The notes under the pieces were generated by a model. It did no database searches, was not told where the DNA came from, and saw only the letters and a list, made by a program, of their open reading frames with translations. Made by a program: the position numbers and the translations under genes. Positions 62,398 through 64,000 of a DNA stretch of 64,000 nucleotides are shown here, in pieces (the first letter of the stretch is position 1; each line of letters begins with the position of its first letter). The stretch is from Clostridium fessum (GTDB taxonomy: Bacteria > Bacillota > Clostridia > Lachnospirales > Lachnospiraceae), in assembly GCF_003024715.1 (NCBI RefSeq), contig NZ_PYLO01000002.1:62001-126000 (forward strand). Direction: 5' to 3'.

Positions 62398-63199
62398 TTT
62401 CCCCGGATCCTTTCAGCACAAATCCTATCATCCATCCAAACAGGCGGTCCGTCACATATCCGACTGCCCCGATCGCCAGAATCCCCACGATCACCTTGTC
62501 GGTCCGCGACATCTGCTGCGCAAATAAAATCATATGTCCAAGCCCGGTGGACGCCGCCACCATCTCCGCACCGATAATGGCGCGCCAGCTATAGCCAAGC
62601 CCGATCCGCATTCCGACCAGAATATCTGCCATCGCATAGGGCAGAATGATGCGGAAAAATTTGCGGCGCTTCGAGTAGCCGAACATATCGCCCACTTCCA
62701 GAAGTTTCGAATCGCACCCGGTAAATCCCTTCACGATATTTAAGTACATCGGGAAAAAGGACGCCAGCACAATAATCACCGTCTTCGTCGTCTCTCCGAT
62801 TCCGCACCAGAGAATCAGCAGCGGAATCATGCTGAGCGGCGGGACATTGCGGAAAAACTGCACAATATACTCATAGTAAACGCTGCTGCCCGGAAACAGC
62901 GCCCGGAACATTCCCAGCACAAAGGCAAACAGGAACGCAATCGCAAATCCCTTCATGACACGCAGGAAACTGATTGAAATATCCCCCCACAGTTCCCCGG
63001 TTTTCACCATTTTTAAAAAGCTCGTCCACACCCGCGCCGGGGACGGCAGCACATACGCACTGACCATCTCCATGCGGCAGACCAAACACCAGATCAGAAA
63101 TACCGCTCCGATTCCCAGCGCCGGACCGAAGTATTTCTGCCAATTATCCTTGAATTTCTTCGTTTCTTTCATTCTTCCCATTCTTTTGCCGCAATTCAT
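62384..63199 (-). CDS. ABC transporter permease (SsuC/TauC-like)
   Basis: A permease of up to 271 residues with six helices and the EAA loop (IVKGFTGCDSKLLEVGDMFGYSKRRKFFRIILPYAMADILVGMRIGLGYSWRAIIGAEMVAAS) that docks on the ATPase. It belongs to the BPD_transp_1 class used for nitrate, sulfonate and related importers. The exact start is uncertain among 63199 and the in-frame ATGs at about 63181 and 63172. It follows the Cys-rich gene by 46 bases, so the four genes probably form one operon. Confidence 0.93.
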   Translation of the reverse strand: MNCGKRMGRMKETKKFKDNWQKYFGPALGIGAVFLIWCLVCRMEMVSAYVLPSPARVWTSFLKMVKTGELWGDISISFLRVMKGFAIAFLFAFVLGMFRALFPGSSVYYEYIVQFFRNVPPLSMIPLLILWCGIGETTKTVIIVLASFFPMYLNIVKGFTGCDSKLLEVGDMFGYSKRRKFFRIILPYAMADILVGMRIGLGYSWRAIIGAEMVAASTGLGHMILFAQQMSRTDKVIVGILAIGAVGYVTDRLFGWMIGFVLKGSGENGWN

Positions 63200-63245
63200 G
63201 CATTTTCCGCTTCCTCAAGCGTTTTCCATGAACCGCAGATTTCTC

Positions 63246-63890
63246 TCACTCTGTCTGCACGCCATCCCCGTGATGGCATCCATCCTTACAATACAAAAGT
63301 TCCAGCAGATCCGCCTGCTTCCAGCTTCCGCTCTCCACATATGCCCGGATTTTCTCCGAACTGCTGACACTCTCTACCTTCGCCGCCTGTCCATCTTTCC
63401 GGCAGATTCCCGCAAAATACCCCGGCGGAATCGGGCTGTCTTCGATCGCCCGGACGCACACCTCACCGCCCGCCAGACGATTCCATGCGATAAACCGCGT
63501 ATTCTCAAGTCCCAGCGAATTTCCAAGCACCGCAAGACTCTGGCATGGCGTCGTGATGATCTTCTCCCCATCCGCCAGATCCGGACGCGTGCTTAATTCC
63601 CGCGCACAGTGAAGTAAAATCGGCTCGATCGGGGCAACTTTCAGGTTTTCAATTCCAGATTCGTTTTCCGGCTCCTTCTGTATCTCTTCAAGCAGCCGAA
63701 CCGCCTCCGGACAGCGCGCATCCGCAAGCGTCACGCCCGCCCGCAGACTAGCTTCATATCTTTCCCGGACGATCCGTCCCCAATCGCCCCGGCACTCGAC
63801 CCGCGTCAGACCATGCCGTTCTAAAAAACGCTTCAGCGAATCTTCCTCACACATCCCGGCAGAAACCGGATTTATCCACAAATACTGCAT
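63246..63890 (-). CDS. Cys-rich protein of unknown function, first gene of the ABC operon
   Basis: Not recognised. The 214-residue soluble protein has nine Cys (14, 33, 60, 95, 116, 145, 163, 201, 205). Three spots recall iron-sulfur or [FeFe]-hydrogenase-like motifs by eye: INPVSAGMC at the N-terminus, TTPCQSLAV near 113-121, and a C-terminal LLYCKDGCHHGDG, similar in shape to the CxxGCxxGxG of the H-cluster domain. The protein is far too small for a hydrogenase and lacks the other motifs, so a metal-binding or degenerate relative is only a suggestion. Heading an importer operon, it may act on or sense the imported compound. Confidence 0.6.
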   Translation of the reverse strand: MQYLWINPVSAGMCEEDSLKRFLERHGLTRVECRGDWGRIVRERYEASLRAGVTLADARCPEAVRLLEEIQKEPENESGIENLKVAPIEPILLHCARELSTRPDLADGEKIITTPCQSLAVLGNSLGLENTRFIAWNRLAGGEVCVRAIEDSPIPPGYFAGICRKDGQAAKVESVSSSEKIRAYVESGSWKQADLLELLYCKDGCHHGDGVQTE

Positions 63891-63970
63891 TGTTTCTCCA
63901 CTCTATCCAATCAGGCTGCCTAGCTTTCACACCTATGCACCTAATTTACTGCGTTTTCACGTTCTCTGCA

Positions 63971-63988
63971 AGTTAGTTTTTTCTAACT
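63971..63988. promoter_or_regulatory. Inverted repeat upstream of the ABC operon
   Basis: AGTTAG (63971-63976) and CTAACT (63983-63988) surround a six-T spacer about 80-100 bases before the first gene of the operon. This could be a repressor operator; no family is recognised, and the window ends just beyond it. Confidence 0.4.
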
Positions 63989-64000
63989 AGCTTATCATAG

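Noticed and set aside
63246-63890. Calling the Cys-rich protein an [FeFe]-hydrogenase
   Set aside because: It is far too short and only one of the three H-cluster motif regions has a passable resemblance; kept as unknown.

Overview
The window reads as a stretch of chromosome from an anaerobic, low-to-mid G+C Firmicute, most likely a gut-type Clostridium relative (Lachnospiraceae). The basis is the gene families themselves: a folT THF riboswitch, a split cobalamin-dependent methionine synthase, HemZ, a PdaA-like spore-cortex deacetylase, the apt-rel-hemZ-hisS-aspS order, and a T-box leader. No rRNA, tRNA, phage, complete insertion sequence or CRISPR array was seen. Most genes lie on the minus strand in short operons.

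Layout. 1-6.4 kb: folate and methyl-group metabolism (folT under a THF riboswitch, an acyl-CoA thioesterase, an HPr-like protein, and metF / activation protein / metH). 6.5-16.4 kb: a PTS IIC-like permease, a small alarmone synthetase with galT, a divergent Gx-transporter / ApbE / NusG-II group resembling parts of a flavin-based extracellular electron transfer module, an aldo/keto reductase, SseB-like and unknown proteins, yfcE and rdgB. 16.5-24 kb: a secreted papain-like protease, a THUMP methyltransferase, a rhodanese, a tiny Asn/Ser-rich protein, an SH3-NlpC/P60 hydrolase and a two-component system. 24-37 kb: aspS, hisS, hemZ, an MBL hydrolase, rel, apt, a large YfhO membrane protein, GtrA and an aminotransferase. 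38-42 kb: PdaA-like deacetylase, a zinc-ribbon membrane protein, a TrmH-type methyltransferase and a LysR regulator. 42.5-48.8 kb: an F-type ATP synthase operon in which the delta and alpha subunits form one open reading frame. 49-55.4 kb: LysR and Crp/Fnr regulators, a SUV3-like RNA helicase, a truncated EamA transporter, a Cys-rich FAD oxidoreductase and an alkyltransferase-like protein. 55.4-64 kb: a SulP transporter, a T-box-controlled CstA permease, ThrH, and a NitT/TauT-type ABC transporter with an unrecognised Cys-rich partner.

The strongest unexplained structure is a family of 30-bp imperfect palindromes (outer arms GTTACTG/CAGTAAC) scattered through intergenic DNA. Three copies have perfect 8-bp flanking direct repeats and one has a 7-of-8 match. 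One copy is inserted inside an older copy, and one ends a 133-bp compound element sitting exactly at the apt stop codon. This is the footprint of a very small non-autonomous mobile element. Second in interest is the delta-alpha ATP synthase fusion, which creates a subunit-stoichiometry puzzle.
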